This document shows positions 10,261 through 21,296 of a stretch of DNA of 64,000 bases, piece after piece (position 1 is the stretch's first letter; each line of letters opens with the position of its first letter). Below the pieces are notes generated by a model. It did no database searches. It worked only from the letters and a program-made list of their open reading frames with translations, and was not told where the DNA came from. This DNA is from Limnephilus marmoratus (taxonomy: Eukaryota; Arthropoda; Insecta; Trichoptera; Limnephilidae): contig OU862934.1 in the NCBI GenBank assembly GCA_917880885.1, positions 32,100,734 through 32,164,733 on the forward strand, given 5' to 3'. A program made the position numbers and the translations under genes.

Positions 10261-11527
10261 CACTGGTAAAAGAACCACTTTTATTTTTCTGTGATTGACA
10301 GCGGTTCAAAATTGGACCACATTTTCCTACCATTCACAAAACATTTATTGTAATTATTAAAAACATTTCCATAGTCAGCCATTTATTTTAAAACGAAGCT
10401 TTATCTATTATCCGAACTTCATAGACTATTTTAGAACGATGTTAAAATAAATATTAAAAATATTTTTTTCACGCCGAATTTTTGATCAGCTGTTTGTTTA
10501 CTGTAAAAATTAAGTCCTTTTTCCATAGATATGCACCTTTCATTACCAAGTATGCCACATACAACACACAGAAATCGAAAATATTCTATGTCAACTCGAA
10601 TAAGTACCTATTCCTCACGGCAGTTTCAAAGTAACAAACACGCAGGATTCACACAGTTATGAACTTAACGATATTTTTATATATTCTTTTTATAAATCCT
10701 ACAAATATGAGATAAACGGTAAAATATAGGTTAATTCCACGGACATATGAATATATCTGGACCTGCCCTAAGTGATAAAAACGTATTATTTCCCCCTCCA
10801 CATGGCGCCGGCTGTAGCTCCTCCTTGGAACCGGCTCGCTCCATGGGGAGGGGATATAGCCTCGCTTGAATCTAAAATGTGTGACGTCATCATTCTTGCC
10901 GTGAACAGCGAGAAGCTGACATCCATACATTTAACGAAATAACGGCAGCTTGTGCTATACAATATATCTACGTATCAATATGCACATAGAGAATGTGGGC
11001 GGTACTCCAATGTGCTCGTCGCTGGTTACAGGGGTAAGTAAATTATGAAACATTTGTAAAAGTGTTTTAACTAAACACGGCAAGAAAAAATTGATATGTG
11101 TATTGGCGCGAGTCTTTTTGGGGCGAGCATTTGGCCTTAGCAAATAAGTTTTGAACGTGGCAAGCAATTCGCGCTCCCATGTAAAAAGGTCTATTCATTC
11201 AAAGCAGATTTTGCTTTTAAGAACTAAATGGTGATATTGTAATGCGAGATGCCTATATACTGTCAGATTGATTGTTCAACGAATGACAGTCATCTTTCCC
11301 CCCTTTGCTCTCCATAGTTTGGTTTTACCCCTCATCTGTAACTGCTTGTCTATCCATTTGGATGTCTATGGTTAATTCATTATCTGTATAGCACTATAAC
11401 AAGTTTTAATGTCTCCTTGTTAAAATTCGAACGAACGATTTTCTTAATGTTGGCGAAAAATTTGAAAAATGATCTTTTGGGAAATCTCGAGCAATCGAGG
11501 CCAATTTATTTATTTCGTGTGGTCGCT
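10261..11527. other. no gene; one GC-richer block at 10790-10930
   Basis: No coding region supported. The minus strand is open across 10649-10930 (93 codons), over a block richer in GC than its surroundings, but I recognise no domain. A second short minus frame at 10955-11167 is also unrecognised. The block could be a fragment of an unlisted repeat family. Confidence 0.4.
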
Positions 11528-11700
11528 AGTCCGTCACTCCTGGACAAACTGACTCCCCACATTCCTACCCACCTTTTATAACTTGTTTTTCTCATAACAC
11601 TCTCTTCTTCCTTCCCCTAAAAACACCTTATACCGGCACCCCCAAAGATGACATAGGCCCTTAGGGATATAGTTTTCCTCGGGGTCTCCTGTGTGGAACT
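11528..11700 (+). repeat. SINE B, tail fragment
   Basis: Matches the 3' half of the B family: CGTCACTCCTGGAC, then TTCCTACCCACC, then GATGACATAGGCCC and the terminal CTCCTGTGTGGA block. The head is missing. Confidence 0.7.
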
Positions 11701-11784
11701 AATTTTAAAAAACTGGACGAAATGATTTGATTTGTGTGTATAAAGCCAAAATGCTGTATCCATAGATATGGTATAATGCCTAGG

Positions 11785-11832
11785 GCGCAGGGTAGGTACA
11801 AGCACTCCATTGTGGACTGCTAGCTTAGTATA
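11785..11832 (-). pseudogene. scrap of GTTA-tailed LINE
   Basis: A short minus-strand stretch reads KLAVHNGVLVPTL, the same block seen in the LINE copies at 829 and 58092. Both flanks are unrelated, so this is a small remnant. Confidence 0.6.
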
Positions 11833-12169
11833 TGAAGCTTTAATAGATATATAAAGCACAAAAGCTACAAGAATGTTTCTCTCGTGGCCCACTTCTTTTC
11901 AAATGGATTTTTCTTTTGACCTCCCTAAGCTAAAAGCCGAGACTTAAAGGGATGGTTATAAAAGGCTTCTATTAAAAGTTTAATATGTGCCTTTTGATGA
12001 CAACGGCTAACGTAACGGGAATGTTGAATTATTTATTGATGGACAACGTTTTTGACCTTTTTCATCATGTTTTAAGATAATAATCATGGCTATGAATTCG
12101 GAGGTCGCTGGTTGAATACCGGTATGCTCAAGACAAATTTGTTGGTTTAATTTCTGTTATTTCACAATT

Positions 12170-12420
12170 TTTGAAGTGAAAATTGTTTAGCACCGTTGTG
12201 ATTTGAAACTCGATGAAACGAAAAAGTGACACTGAAAAGAGACAAACACTTTCATCTACAGGATTTAGCCTGCGAGAGAATGATAGAATAATCGGTCTCC
12301 TCCGTGTGCGGTACTTCGTAGCCTATCGGTTTCCTCTTTGAGCGGTGCTTCGTAGCCTTCCCACTCTTGCCTACTTCATTTTTTCGAAGGTTTCACTTCT
12401 ACCACGTGTGAACTGTATGC
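12170..12420. repeat. interspersed repeat H
   Basis: Family H is recognised by TTAGCACCGTTGTGATTTGAAACTC-like sequence, AAAGAGACAAACAC, GGATTTAGCCTGCGAGAGAATGA and a TTTCACTTCTACC(A/G)CGTGTGAA end. Other copies lie at 26485, 28895, 30712 and 36058. It has no coding content and I cannot place it in a class. Confidence 0.7.
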
Positions 12421-12715
12421 AAATTTTTTAAAGTGAAACTTCTTTAGCGCCGTTAATGACTTGAAATTCGTGTGAAACGGAAATGCGTCACAACTCAGTT
12501 CTAGACAAATACTCGGTTCTAATATAATGCAGTAAATTCGCACCTCGGCGCGTACTTTCCATAGCGTAGTGGGCAAGGTATCAATATCCAATCTTCAAAC
12601 CACTTTAATAAACCAGCACAAGAAAAGAAAGCGACATCTAGCGACTTTCTAGTTTCACTTCTACCGCGTGTGTATTACACACTTTTTTTCATTAAAAATA
12701 ACATATTACCGAGCA
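12421..12715. repeat. second, more diverged H copy
   Basis: Begins again with TTTAGCGCCGTTAATGACTTGAAATTC and ends near TTTCACTTCTACCGCGTGTG at 12652-12671, so it repeats the layout of the copy just before it. Confidence 0.5.
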
Positions 12716-13090
12716 CTAGCTGCAGTCCCCGGTGTTGCACGGGCTTTACATGTAGTTTTTCGAAATCAGATGTAGACAGTATTTTACTATTATTTTGAAC
12801 GTTGAGTGTTCAAAATTTTATTAAGAAATATCCAAGTTCTGCTTTGAGGGATGGGAAAAGAGGATGGGGTGGTTTTTCGAAATCTTATATGCAGTGACCT
12901 TCCTTCCGTTTTGAAGATCAAGTGTGCAAAATTTCATCAACCTCGGAATAAACTGTAGACAAGTAAGTAACAAAATTCCAGGCCCCCCACAGAAACTTAT
13001 TTATGTAAAAATGTAGTCGTTGATAAATGGCAAATCAATTGGTCTATAGTAATATGGCGTTTCAATATGACACAACTATTTTTTAATAAC
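12716..13090 (-). mobile_element. Helitron-like 3' end
   Basis: On the minus strand the sequence ends GGGGACTGCAGCTAG followed by T, matching the 3' CTAG|T terminus shared by other elements here. The body contains AAAATTTCATCAACCTCGG-type sequence common to these families. The 5' limit is unclear. Confidence 0.4.
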
Positions 13091-13094
13091 GTGT

Positions 13095-14008
13095 ATATCT
13101 CACAAGAGTCCCAGCTTCTCTCGCCTGGTGCCAGTGAGACTATGGCTTAAGAGGAAGCTGGGAAAGTGCCTGGCCATTCAGATGTGGTCACCAGAGACGG
13201 CAAAAGCCATTTCAATTTCAATTCTGAAAGATGCTCTTTCACTATGACGATACTGAGAGTATCTTCTACTCTGGAACTTGTCGCAAATATAATATATATA
13301 CTTACATAATTTTTTAAATTAATAAATTGTGAAATAATACAAACTAGCACTTAAAAACCCGTTCCGCAGGTTTTTGCTGCTAGGCCCTGCGGGCGGCTTT
13401 TGCTTCGGCTTTACCCGGCTTAAGTGTTTGCGACCGTTTTATAAATCCGATAGGAACTGGTTCCTAAAATAGCCAGTTCCTCGGATCCGCTGTGATCCAG
13501 CGACAGCTGGTCACCGTCGGCGACTCACCGAGACAAACAGTGACAAAGTAACAATAACAAAGTAACCGTGACAAAGTAACCGAGATATGCAATGATGTTA
13601 TATTTAATTTATAACAACTTCGTTAAGTATTGCGGTCAATCTTTCCAAATCCGGAAGGATACTTAAAGTATATAAATCCGAAGCACTTATACCTAGGGGG
13701 GAAACATCCCATGCGAACTGCTAACGGAAATAGTGACATCCTGTGTTGAATTTTTGAATTTCAAACCGAATTATAACAGTAGCTTTGTGTGAAATTCCAC
13801 GTACACAGATGTCATTTGTGGCGCGGCGCGTATGGGTGGCGTCCGAGAAGCACTCGTAGATTGGTTCTGAAATTCAAACACGCAGACCAAGCCTATTAAT
13901 AATAATACAAATTAATCAAATAAAAATTTTCTACGCTCGTCTGGATTCAATCCCGCGACCTTCGGATTGCGAGTCAAGAGCCTTACTCCTCGATCACGGA
14001 AGCCGTCA
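13095..14008 (-). mobile_element. tRNA-derived SINE C, interrupted
   Basis: The tail half lies at 13095-13343 (CTCACAAGAGTCCCAGCT through the ACTGAGAGTATCTTC block) and the tRNA-like head at about 13898-14008, where the minus strand has an A-box-like TGATCGAGGAGTAAGG and a B-box-like GGATTGAATCC. The two halves are separated by a foreign 550-bp segment (13344-13897); the join shows AATAATACAAA on both sides. Confidence 0.7.
13344..13897 (-). mobile_element. insert in SINE C, Helitron-like family G
   Basis: Segment between the two halves of SINE C. On the minus strand it ends GGGTTTTTAAGTGCTAG followed by T, like 21293-21297 where GGGTTTTAAACTGCTAG is followed by T. Inside is CCGATAGGAACTGGTTCC and the GACAAAGTAACCG repeat that recurs at 18701-18805. 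The 5' end on this copy is not defined. Confidence 0.5.
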
Positions 14009-14059
14009 ACAACTATGAGGATACGTGAACAGTAGTAACTGGAAGGGATTCTGACTCAC

Positions 14060-14525
14060 TTTAATTTCCCCTAGCACGTTCTTGTTATGTTATTATGTCA
14101 CCGATGAATCACTTGTTTGGTGGGTATTTTTAGGAAAGGAAGGAGAGGAAGTTCAGGGAAGGAAAAGGATATAAGGGGACATTAGGAATCTGAAAGGTCA
14201 GTGCGTCCAGGAGCGACGGACGTATGAATCCATCCCTCTCACTGCGGTGCAATGCGATGTTCCGAGTGAGTACGGCGGGAGAAGTCAAAGGGACTCCCTC
14301 AACCGTTGTCTCCCTATCCGGCCTGCAGGCCAGTCATGTAGCTGGTGGGCAAACGCATCCACCGCCAAGACCCGGACGAAACTCACCTCATGAACCCGGG
14401 CACCCCTGCTAAGTCACCAAATGTAGCGAACCACTAAAAGGTGACCTATGGTAGAGGTGTTGGTTTTTCAATAAATGGTTCCCGGAGCGGCGGAACCCAC
14501 ACCCGTCTTCCAAATTGAAGCAGAT
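14060..14525 (-). mobile_element. SINE B copy
   Basis: Near full-length B without the last tail segment. Minus-strand order is the head with GGGAACCATTTATTG, ACCTTTTAGTGGTTCGCTAC, CCCGGGTTCATG, then GGATGGATTCATACGTCCGTC and the TTCCT-rich body. Confidence 0.7.
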
Positions 14526-14632
14526 TCCTGATTTTATTTGGAGTAAAAAATGTATCTTCGATGGGACTCCCACATAAATAGCATCACAAAGAAATTTACG
14601 AAGCTCATGTACTACTATAGAAACATACCCAA

Positions 14633-15765
14633 TCTTTAATATATAAAACAAAGTCGGGTTAGTTACACTATTTATAACTCGAGATCGGCAGGACCGATTT
14701 TGATGATCTTTGATTTGTTGGATTTGTCTCCGCCCCAGATAACAGAATAACTATTAAAACATCGCAAAAATTCACGAAAAAGAAAGTTATGTAGAAAAAA
14801 AAATTTCATACATTTTGTATGGAACGAATTCTCATATTTTGAAAGAAATGCAGCAATATTGTGACAGGTATAATATTTAACTGTGCGTAAATTCCAAAAA
14901 TTTGGTAATGTCAAATGTCAATGCACTAATTGTTTTGCTTTTGTTCTTAATCATATAATGCTACCCCTCTTTCTTACGCACTGAATGTCAATAGTAGAAA
15001 ATGAGACAAACGGTGAACGTATGTCTCTGCACCCCTCCAAAGGAAAAATACAATAATAAATCTATGAAATGAAACTTTTTTTTTACGTAAGCTCCACTCG
15101 GGACCTATGTCATCTTAGGGGATGCTGTGTGGAGGGTCTTTTTAAGAAAGGGTAGGATAGAAAGTTCTGGGAAGGAAAATGGCACGAGGGGTGGGTAGGA
15201 ATCTGGAGGTCCGTGTATCCGGGAGTGAATACATCCCTCCAACTGCGGTGCAAGGCCATTGACTTGACCGGAATTGACCTTTTACCTAGACCTTTCCTTC
15301 TCTTTCGACCCATTGGTCGAGAGAATCCGGCTGGAAAGGTCAAAAGGACTCCCTCAACCGGTCTATCTCAATCCGGCCCGCCACGCAGCATGTGGGCAGA
15401 CGCATCCGCCGCCAAGACCCCACCCCAAGAACCCGGGACCCCTGCTAAATCATCAAACGTAGCGAACCACTTGGGGTGACCTATGCAGACTGCAGAGGTG
15501 TTGGTTATCCAATAAATGGTTCCCGGGGCGGCGGCACCCGTACCCGCTTCCTTTCAAAAATTCCCGTAAGTAAGTGGAAAAGTAAGAAAATCACAAAAAA
15601 TATAAATCCGTACACAACGCCATCTCTGATACTGACAAAAACAAAAAACGGACAGTTGGGCATCGATAATTGCTTCATTGTGTAATTTTTAACTTAATAA
15701 AAAAACTTAATTTAATTCAACAGTTATTGATTCTGAGGCGGTACGAAATTCGTCGGGTCAGCTAG
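14633..15765 (+). mobile_element. Helitron-like element A, copy 1
   Basis: Starts TCTTTAATATATAAAACAAA after an A and ends GTCGGGTCAGCTAG before a T. A small hairpin (ACGA/TCGT) sits 12 bases before the CTAG. No terminal inverted repeats or target duplication are seen. TC start, CTAG end, subterminal hairpin and A|T insertion are the Helitron rules. No Rep/helicase gene is present, so it is non-autonomous. A B-type SINE is embedded at 15083-15545. The same structure lies inverted at 16712-17785. Confidence 0.6.
15083..15545 (-). mobile_element. SINE B inside Helitron-like A (copy 1)
   Basis: A full B unit from the GGGACCTATGTCATC tail to the GGTTCCCGGGGCGGCGG head. It also has an extra repeat of GAGAATCCGGCTGGAAAGGTC type shared with the copy at 16890-17345 but not with isolated B copies. 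It sits at the same internal position in both A copies. Confidence 0.7.
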
Positions 15766-15766
15766 T

Positions 15767-16189
15767 TTGCTTAATAAAAATGATCTATATAAAGTCTACT
15801 ATGCTCTTTGTCAATCACGCATAGAATATGGGATTATAGGATGGGGAACTGCCTCAAACATTCACATCAAGCAGCTAGCTAAAACGCAAAAGGCAATAAT
15901 AAAAATAATCCTAAAAGTACCCATAAAAACTCCTTCAAAAGAAATTTTTAAAAACTTTAAAGTGTTCAGCATTATTAAATTATACTAAAAAAATGCTACT
16001 CAAATATAAAGAAAAATATGAATACCTTGCTGACCAACACACCTACACTACAAGGTCAAAATCCTCAAAACTACTGAACATCCCGCAATTAAATACATCT
16101 TTTGGCCAGAAAAACCATAATTTCCATGCTACAAAATTATATAATGCCCTTCCAATTGAAATTAAGAACACCATTACCATTACATAGTA
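15767..16189 (+). pseudogene. jockey/CR1-like LINE C-terminal fragment
   Basis: Starts right after the A element and reads YALCQSRIEYGIIGWGTAS, then KIILKVPIKTPSKEIF, a stop near 15988, and in another frame TSFGQKNHNFHATKLYNALP. This is the segment from after the reverse transcriptase palm to the C-terminus, with a frameshift near 15985. It occupies the space between the inverted A copies. Confidence 0.75.
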
Positions 16190-16449
16190 TATAATGAAGT
16201 CGCTCAAAATGTATTTGCGCATGGATCTTTTAAACTACGCAACGGATTTTCATGCGGTTTTCACCAATAGATAAAGTGGTTCAAGAGGAAGGTTTATATG
16301 TATAATACATGCTTATTATAGTAGAGAAAAGCCGAGAAATTCAAATATTCAATTCAGGCAGCGGGCAAGCGGTTGGTGTGGATTTTATAAAGGTTGGGTA
16401 ATGGCGTTATGTTTCGTTAGCCACAGCAACGTGTGGCTGGGTCTACTAG
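16190..16449 (+). mobile_element. Helitron-like fragment ending CTAG|T
   Basis: AACGGATTTTCATGCGGTTTTCACC and the terminus GTGTGGCTGGGTCTACTAG before T resemble the other CTAG-ended families. A stem GCCACA/TGTGGC precedes the end. The 5' terminus is not clear. Confidence 0.45.
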
Positions 16450-16711
16450 TGGAGATATAAATGTTTAAAAAAGTCATCAAATTACGGTTAAGTAAACAGG
16501 AAGATGAGGAAATCATTAAAATTATGAAGTAACCCCAATACAACCTGCTGATAACAAACATAAATACTTTTAATTTATTTATTGTTATTTTATGAAAATC
16601 AAGAAACTAGAAGACGAGGAAATAAAAATCAACACCCATTCAGCAACATACAGTCCGCCTCGGAACAGGAATACCTAGTTTACTTATTTTATAATTTTAC
16701 TTTATCTTATA

Positions 16712-17785
16712 CTAGCTGACCCGACAACCTTCGTACCGCCTCAGAATCAATAACTGTTGAATTAAATTAAGTTTTTTTATTAAATTACACAATGAAGCAA
16801 TTATCGATGCCCAAACTGTCCGTGTTTTGTTTTTGTCAGTATCAGAGATGGCGTTTTGCACGGATTTATATTTTTGATATTTGCTTACTTTTCCATTTGC
16901 CACCGCCCCGGGAACCATTTATTGGATAAAAAACACCTCTGCCATAGGTCACCCCAAGTGGTTCGCTACGTTTGGTGATTTAGCAGGGGTGCCCGGGTTC
17001 ATGGGGTGACTTTTGTGCGGGTCTTGGTGTTGGATGCATCTGCCCACCTGCTGCGTGGCGCGCCGGATCGAGAGAGACTGGCTGAAGGAGGCCTTTTGAC
17101 CTTTCCAGCCGGATTCTCTCGACCAATGGGTGGAAAGAGTCCGGCTGGAAAGGTCAAGGTAAAAGGTCAATTCCGGTCAAGGCAAAGGCCTTGCACCGCA
17201 GTTGGAGGGATGGATTCACTCAGGGATATACTAACCTCCAGATTTCTACCCACCCTCATGTCTTTTTCCTTCCCAGAACTTCTTATCCTACCCTTCCTTA
17301 AAAAGACCCTCCACACAGCATCCCCTAAGATGACATAGGTCCTGAGTGGAGCTTAAGTAAAAAAATGCGTTTCATTTCAGAGATTTATTATTATTGTATT
17401 TTTCCTTTGGAGGGGTGCAGAGACATACGTTCACCGTTTGTCTCATTTTCGACTATTGACATTTAGTGTGTAAGAAAGAGGGGCAGCAGTATATGATTAA
17501 GAATAAAAGCAAAACAATCATCGCATTGAAATTTGACGTTTTTGAATTTTTGGAATTCACGCACAGTTAAATATTATAGCTATCATAATATTGCCGCAGT
17601 TCTTTCAAAATATGAGAATTCGTTCCATACAAAATGTATGAAAAATTAAATTTTCTTCATAACTTTCTTTTTCGTGAATTTTTGCGAAGTTTTAATAGTT
17701 ATTATGTTATCCGGGACGAAGGCAAATCCGACAAATCAAAGATCATCAAAATCTCGAGTTATAAATAGTGTACCTAACCCGACTT
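16712..17785 (-). mobile_element. Helitron-like element A, copy 2, inverted
   Basis: Reverse-complement partner of 14633-15765, matched from the CTAG end (16712) to the AACCCGAC block near 17775; the last 30 bases of the 5' end are replaced. Alignment continues through the body, the SINE B insert and the ACGTTCACCGTTTGTCTCAT segment. The two arms are about 1.1 kb each with a spacer of about 950 bases. Confidence 0.65.
16890..17345 (+). mobile_element. SINE B inside Helitron-like A (copy 2)
   Basis: Head first on the plus strand: CCGCCCCGGGAACCATTTATT, GGTTCGCTACGTTTGGTG, CCCGGGTTCATGG, then the body and tail CCTAAGATGACATAGG. Same insertion place as in copy 1. Confidence 0.7.
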
Positions 17786-18247
17786 TTGGTTTTCGGTATT
17801 TTTAGATTTTGGGTAGATACTTTCAGTATTGCCCTGGTGAAAGACAAAATGAATAATTATTTAATTTTTAAAGTGTGTCTTTTACCGATCTCCCTCTGTT
17901 AAACATATTATTATTATCCATGGAAAATGCACAAATTTAATGTGCAACATCTTGCGTCGCACGTGACTCTAGCAATTGTTCACAGCGCAGTTGTGAACGT
18001 TCTGTGGGGTTAAGTTGCCAACAATTCTCTCCTCCAAACTTGCCCCGCTCTTCCCGGTGACAAAGTGCACCGCCGCGCATTGTTACCCCAAACTACCCTA
18101 ACGTAACAACCGACCGGATAAAGTTATTTCAAACATTCTATACACACTATAAAATACATCGTATACAGTGGCGAACGTACAAATAGGTTCAACCTTACAA
18201 ATCGGTTTATTATTGAAGTGAAAACTTCTTTAGCACCGTTATAACGT
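17786..18247. other. no gene; mixed repeat scraps
   Basis: Contains a short SINE C-like piece (TTTCAGTATTGCCCTGGTGAAAGAC near 17820) and a GC-richer patch at 17940-18110. Nothing coding. Confidence 0.4.
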
Positions 18248-18567
18248 TATTACTAGCACTGACGAAATCTTCAACAATCTTAACATCGTGTCAATTAAAC
18301 AACTATATTCTAAAACTATACTCATTTACATTCATAAGTACAAAACCCAAGAAATAACAACTTACACGTACATTAGAAACACTAGATCAAAAACATATCC
18401 AGCAAGTAACTACTAACACAACATTTGGGCAAAAAAGCTTCCTATATTATGGCATTAAACTTTACAATAAAATACCACTCTCACTCAAAAACCTCAACAT
18501 TATAACATTTAAATTTCAAATAAAAAGCTGGATACTAAATATAGGGAGATCAGAAATAGAAATATAC
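18248..18567 (+). pseudogene. LINE C-terminal fragment
   Basis: The last open part (about 18421-18567) reads FGQKSFLYYGIKLYNKIPLS and ends IEIY with a stop. It is the same C-terminal pattern as in the fragment ending at 16189. Upstream frames are disrupted. Confidence 0.6.
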
Positions 18568-18673
18568 TGATATCAAATACAGACTAAAACCAAATCTAGT
18601 GAACTGAATTATAAAAAAAACCACTATCTTATTTACTTTATGATTATTTAAAAAAAATAGTACATGATATACA

Positions 18674-18702
18674 GGGTGTTAAGGGACGTACTTGACTTAC
18701 CG
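18674..18702. repeat. broken end of the CAGGGTG TIR element
   Basis: CAGGGTGTTAAGGGACGTACTTGACTTAC matches the left end of the element at 19093, then stops where the G-family GATAGGAACTGG sequence begins. Confidence 0.6.
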
Positions 18703-18806
18703 ATAGGAACTGGTTCCAACAATAGCCAGTTTCTCAGATTCACTGTGATGAATGTGTGACGGCTAGTCACCGAGGCAAAGTAATCGTGACAAAGTAACCG
18801 AGACAC

Positions 18807-19027
18807 GCAATGCATAATTTCATGATTGCCAGAGTTCACTATTTTATACAGAAACCATCGCGGGCATGAGCACATCAAATCTCCAAAGTTTCATAGCAAT
18901 TGGATGAACGGTTTAGCAATGCATAATTTCATGATTGCCAGAGTTCACTATTTTATACAGAAACCATCGCGGGCATGCGCACATCAAATCCCCAAAGTTT
19001 CATAGCAATTGGATGAATGGTTTAGCA
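18807..19027. repeat. 109-bp tandem duplication
   Basis: Two head-to-tail copies starting GCAATGCATAATTTCATG at 18807 and 18916 differ at only a few bases, so the duplication is recent. Confidence 0.85.
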
Positions 19028-19092
19028 ATGCATAGCGGACATAAATATACATAATACAAATCCAGAAACAAATATATTTTGATTTTTATATA

Positions 19093-19465
19093 CAGGGTGT
19101 TAAGGGACGCACTTGACTTACTTTAACCAGTGATTCCTGACATTATTTGGAGTAAAAAATGTAAATGAAATTTTGATCTCCGGTGACTTTTTTTAACGAC
19201 TTTTTTTTTTTAAATATTTTCTTCAAAGTCAAACAAAAAAAAATTTCTTCCGCATGTCGTCACTGGTCACTCAGCCGGATATCCGACGAATCCCTTACCC
19301 CGCCTCCAACTATTCAACAACTACTATTTTTTTTATGTTTTCGTAGAAAAAAAAAAAACATCACAAATGTCACCGGAGACAAAAATTTCATTTGCATTTT
19401 TTACTCCAAATAATGTCAGGAATTACCGGTTAAAGTAAGTCAAGTAATCATCCCTCAACACCCTG
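19093..19465. mobile_element. TIR MITE with TA target duplication
   Basis: 373 bp with long inverted repeats beginning CAGGGTGTT(A/G)AGGGA. The arms continue through GACTTACTTTAACC, CCTGACATTATTTGGAGTAA and CCGGTGAC (about 95 bases). TA flanks both ends (19091-19092, 19466-19467), as in Tc1/mariner-type elements. The centre is T-rich and non-coding. Confidence 0.8.
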
Positions 19466-19719
19466 TATGTTATATCTAATTCATATTAATTTCTTATAAT
19501 AATTAAATTATAATAAGTAAATGAAATCCTCAGCGCGGGAGATCCCAGTGAGGATATCATTATCCCTACTGTTACTAAGAAATGAAGACAATAAATAAAT
19601 CATTATTAATATTGTTATTATTTGAAACTCGATGAAACGGAAACGAGCGATACTAAAAAGCACTGAGATAGCAATAAAGTATTTTGATAGAAAGCAGTCA
19701 CTTTATGGTTTGACATATT

Positions 19720-19919
19720 GAATGAAATAAACCAATAGCTTAGTTTGTAACCACGATTTATTTAATTTTTACAATACCGTCCGGTTTCGCTTTACTCTAG
19801 CATCTTCTGGGTATAAATTTAATTATATCCTGAATATGCTTGAGTAAAGCAAAACCGGTCGGTATTATTAAAATTAAATAAATAATGGTTACAAACTAAG
19901 TTATTGTTTTATTTCATTC
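19720..19919. mobile_element. palindromic Penelope-type repeat with decayed hammerhead motifs
   Basis: Arms of about 75 bases (19720-19808 and 19829-19919) are inverted copies. Each carries the CCGGTTTCGC or GCAAAACCGGTC block. Read as RNA, the right arm gives CTGAATA, a GCTT/AAGC stem, AAAA and CCGGTC, so two core bases differ from the hammerhead consensus. The left arm has CAGAAGA but keeps GAAACCGGAC. Both are probably inactive. Confidence 0.65.
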
Positions 19920-20117
19920 AATAAAATATTTATTTTATTCACAGGTTCCAATGTAATACCATAAACCCGTGGTTCCACGCAAGTCCCCTTTAGTGTAGTA
20001 GTAAAAAGCGCCAGACGAACCTTTGTAGACATTCAGCAGACTAGGAATCGAATCCTACGAAATCCGAAAAAAAACATTATTTTTTTGTAAAATCAATATC
20101 TTCCAACCACTCCAAAA

Positions 20118-20320
20118 TGAACATGCAAAAGAAAATATAAAAAAGCGACATCTATCGACTCCGAAGAATAAACCACAAATACTAATAAGATGACCAAATG
20201 TACAAGAAAAGGTGCACTGGAATTCGACGACAAAAATATTGAAAAAATCATCCTTCACATTGATAAAAAAGTGCTTCGTGGTCTCCCATTCTTTTTTACT
20301 TTAGTTTTCTGAAGGTTTCT
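20118..20320. repeat. left arm of 200-bp inverted repeat, H-related
   Basis: Pairs with 20737-20936. Shared blocks include AGCGACATCTA(T/G)CGACTCCGAAG, GGTGCACTGGAATTCGACGAC and CTTTAGTTTTCTGAAGG, the last being the H-family end. The spacer carries a SINE B. Confidence 0.75.
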
Positions 20321-20489
20321 CTTCTACCGCGTGTGAATTGCACAGTCTGATTTTTTTATATAATTTTGTAGCCTGGTATTTAGAGTTTTTCTGTCCAAAA
20401 GATGTATTTAATTTTGGATTGTTCAGCAGTCTTGAGGATTTCGTTCACGAATTGTAAGTGCGTTGGTCAGTAAGGTACTCATTTTTTCC

Positions 20490-20720
20490 TATCAATTGGA
20501 TAATCAACACCTCTGCCATAGGTCACTCCAAGTGGTTCGCTATGTTTGGTGACTTAGCAGGGGTACCTGGGTTCTTGGGGAGAGGTTTGTCCGGGTCTTG
20601 TCTCTGGTTAAGGGAGACCTTTTGGCCTCTCCAGCAGGACTCTCGGAACATTACCTTGCACAGCAATAGAAGGAATGGATTCATAAATCCGTCACTCCTG
20701 GAGGCACTGACTCCTATATT
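20490..20720 (+). mobile_element. SINE B, partial
   Basis: From ATAATCAACACCTCTGCCATAGG to CCTGGAGGCACTGACTCC; the last third, including the LINE-like tail, is absent. Confidence 0.7.
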
Positions 20721-20736
20721 CGAAATTAATATAAGT

Positions 20737-20936
20737 GAAACCTTCAGAAAACTAAAGTAGACAAGAATGAATGGGAGACTACGATGCACTTTTTTTATCA
20801 GTGTGAATGATGATTTTTTCGATATTTTTGTCGTCGAATTCCAGTACACCTTTTCTTGTTCATTTGGTCATGTTATTAGTATTTGTGGTTTATTCTTCGG
20901 AGTCGCTAGATGTCGCTTTTTTATATTTTCTTTTTC
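20737..20936. repeat. right arm of 200-bp inverted repeat
   Basis: Reverse complement of 20118-20320 with scattered differences. Confidence 0.75.
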
Positions 20937-20954
20937 AATTTGGGAGGAGGGAAT

Positions 20955-21052
20955 GGGTACCGCCACCCCGGGAACCTTTATTGGATAACCAACACCTCTG
21001 CCATAGGTCACCCCAAATGGTTCGCTACGTTTGGTGATTTTGCAGGGGTTTT
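20955..21052 (+). mobile_element. SINE B head fragment
   Basis: GGTACCGCCACCCCGGGAACC through GGTTCGCTACGTTTGGTGATTTTGCAGGGG, then truncated. Confidence 0.7.
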
Positions 21053-21296
21053 TTTCAGTTACAAATCATCAATAACGTCATATTTTTCAATCTTAGCGCC
21101 CTAGCTCACTGAAAACTCACGGACCGCCACTGCTCTCCAGATATGGAGAGATTGTGAATAATAATACCACGCGTCTATATTTATGACGTCATTGCCTGTC
21201 GCGGTTTCTTTGTCCGGGTGACTAACTGTCACTAATTTTAGAACCAGATCCTGTCGGATTTATAGAATGATCACTGATTGGGTTTTAAACTGCTAG
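21053..21296 (+). mobile_element. family G Helitron-like end
   Basis: Ends GGGTTTTAAACTGCTAG before T at 21297. The preceding CCTGTCGGATTTATAGAATG matches the region inside 13344-13897 in reverse. Confidence 0.45.

Noticed and set aside
10649..10930. A 93-codon minus frame over a GC-rich block as a host gene
   Set aside because: No domain, no start context or splice signals that I can support, and the surroundings are all repeats.
8974..12591. Possible CRISPR-like spacing in the short direct repeats near 9.2 kb
   Set aside because: Only three diverged units without conserved repeat-spacer design, in a eukaryotic repeat region.
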